This document shows positions 4,935-5,618 of a DNA stretch of 5,618 nt, one piece after another; within the stretch, counting starts at the first letter, position 1, and each line of letters starts with the position of its first letter. The DNA comes from Turicibacter sp. (GTDB lineage: Bacteria > Bacillota > Bacilli > MOL361 > Turicibacteraceae): contig JAUMTV010000148.1 in NCBI GenBank assembly GCA_030531025.1, positions 1,243 through 6,860 on the forward strand, read 5' to 3'. The notes beneath the pieces are model-generated. The model had not been told where the DNA came from. It did no database searches and saw only the letters and a list, made by a program, of their open reading frames with translations. A program made the translations under genes and the position numbers.

Positions 4935-4963
4935 TCGAAATTCTCTGGATTATTTGGTAAAAT
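4935..4963 (+). promoter_or_regulatory. Extended -10 promoter of the 4994 gene
   Basis: TCGAAA (4935-4940), then 17 bases, then TAAAAT (4958-4963) preceded by TGG, which is an extended -10. It lies 31 bases before the start codon. The -35 overlaps a short dyad ATTTCG-CT-CGAAAT (4928-4941) that could be an operator. Confidence 0.5.
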
Positions 4964-4980
4964 GAGTTTATCGGTAAAAC

Positions 4981-4986
4981 AGGGGG
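4981..4986 (+). promoter_or_regulatory. Ribosome binding site of the 4994 gene
   Basis: AGGGGG lies seven bases before the ATG at 4994 and clearly fixes this start. Confidence 0.8.
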
Positions 4987-4993
4987 ATCAGGA

Positions 4994-5618
4994 ATGAAGA
5001 AACAAAACGTGAATTTAAAAGAGATGACAAGAAAACAACGCATGAGTTATTTTTGGGATTATTATCGCTATCATGTCATTGTAGCGGGCTTCATGGTGGT
5101 CTTCATCAGTAGTGTCTTTTTTGAAATGCGTCATCAACCGGATATTTTATTAAATCTTGTATTGTCACAACCAGTTAATGAAACAACAGATTGGACGGAT
5201 CTTGAAAAAGAACTGACGACGTCTTATCATGCAAGTGATATCAAAAACGAGACTGTTAAAATTTTTGCTTATCCATTTGGGCAAGTAGAAAATCATTATA
5301 ATGAGTTAACACAAGTTTACTTAGAGAAGTTTATTGCTCAACTCGCGGCGAGTGAGCTGGATGTTTTTATTTTAAATCGGGATGATTTTTCTTATTTTTT
5401 TGAACAAGGAATCTTTCAGCCTTTAGATGAAACAGATTTACTCAATCAAGTGGATGACAATAAACACTTCATTGCAACTGATGGAAAGACTTACGGTATT
5501 CAGCTAGCAGGAAATGCCATACTTGAATCGTATGGAATCGATACGAGTGATTTAATTATGACCATGTTTAGTAACACCCTTCGACAAGAAGAAAGTCTTG
5601 AGTTCATGTTAACTATAT
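4994..5618 (+). CDS. Membrane-anchored protein with extracytoplasmic domain, function unknown (3'-truncated by window edge)
   Basis: The first 208 residues are visible and the frame is still open at the right edge. Layout: a basic cytoplasmic N-terminus (1-17, MTRKQR), an aromatic interface SYFWDYYRYH (18-27), one membrane segment (about 28-44), then a soluble domain rich in acidic and aromatic residues. The positive charge before the segment predicts the domain outside the cell. The stretch ELDVFILNRDDFSYFFEQG followed by IFQPLDE (121-145), and later GKTYGIQL (164-171), resemble the pattern 'D-hhh-x...-G-hh-x-pLD' of extracellular solute-binding proteins. It might thus be a binding-protein-like fold held by an N-terminal anchor rather than a lipid. 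This is inference; I do not recognise the family. It has its own promoter and RBS 166 bases after the glucosidase stop, so co-transcription is not required. Confidence 0.85.
   Translation, partial: MKKQNVNLKEMTRKQRMSYFWDYYRYHVIVAGFMVVFISSVFFEMRHQPDILLNLVLSQPVNETTDWTDLEKELTTSYHASDIKNETVKIFAYPFGQVENHYNELTQVYLEKFIAQLAASELDVFILNRDDFSYFFEQGIFQPLDETDLLNQVDDNKHFIATDGKTYGIQLAGNAILESYGIDTSDLIMTMFSNTLRQEESLEFMLTI

Overview
The window is AT-rich with compact, strongly Shine-Dalgarno-led genes, a lipobox-type lipoprotein, a CcpA-type operator and two Cys/Arg/Gly-rich proteins that look like structural spore-coat or surface proteins. This fits a low-GC, probably spore-forming Bacillota chromosome. A Turicibacter- or Erysipelotrichia-like gut organism is my guess from style only. 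Nothing indicates a plasmid, phage, IS element or CRISPR array.

Layout. (1) Positions 3-425 hold the 3' end of a gene entering from the left, closed by a strong terminator. (2) Positions 426-858 are intergenic, with a cluster of TGACT/AGTCA pentamers and an orphan strong ribosome binding site before a 10-codon ORF. (3) Positions 859-1515 encode a complete 218-aa paralogue of the first gene. Both have a charged N-terminal region, a nearly identical VLATGNVFAT motif built on a six-residue period, a low-complexity linker, tandem [YFLS]xxG tetrapeptides, cysteines and an all-aromatic/hydrophobic C-terminus. (4) A bidirectional terminator (1533-1569) separates this from a convergent minus-strand gene (1592-2449). 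That gene encodes a lipoprotein with two tandem domains, each ending in a motif resembling the flavinylation site of FMN-binding domains. (5) Positions 2450-3114 are a long regulatory or unassigned intergenic region with inverted repeats, a probable cre site and the start region of the next gene. (6) Positions 3115-4827 encode a GH13 alpha-glucosidase with all catalytic residues intact. (7) After a short gap with an extended -10 promoter, a gene starting at 4994 encodes a single-pass membrane-anchored protein of unknown function and runs off the right edge.

How the genes relate. The two left genes are a tandem duplicated family and the likeliest novel element: a self-assembling, disulfide-capable coat or surface protein family. 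The alpha-glucosidase is a cytoplasmic enzyme for maltose or malto-oligosaccharides, probably under glucose repression. The lipoprotein and the membrane-anchored protein both act outside the membrane, but nothing in the sequence ties them to the glucosidase. Each gene from 859 onward seems to be its own transcription unit.
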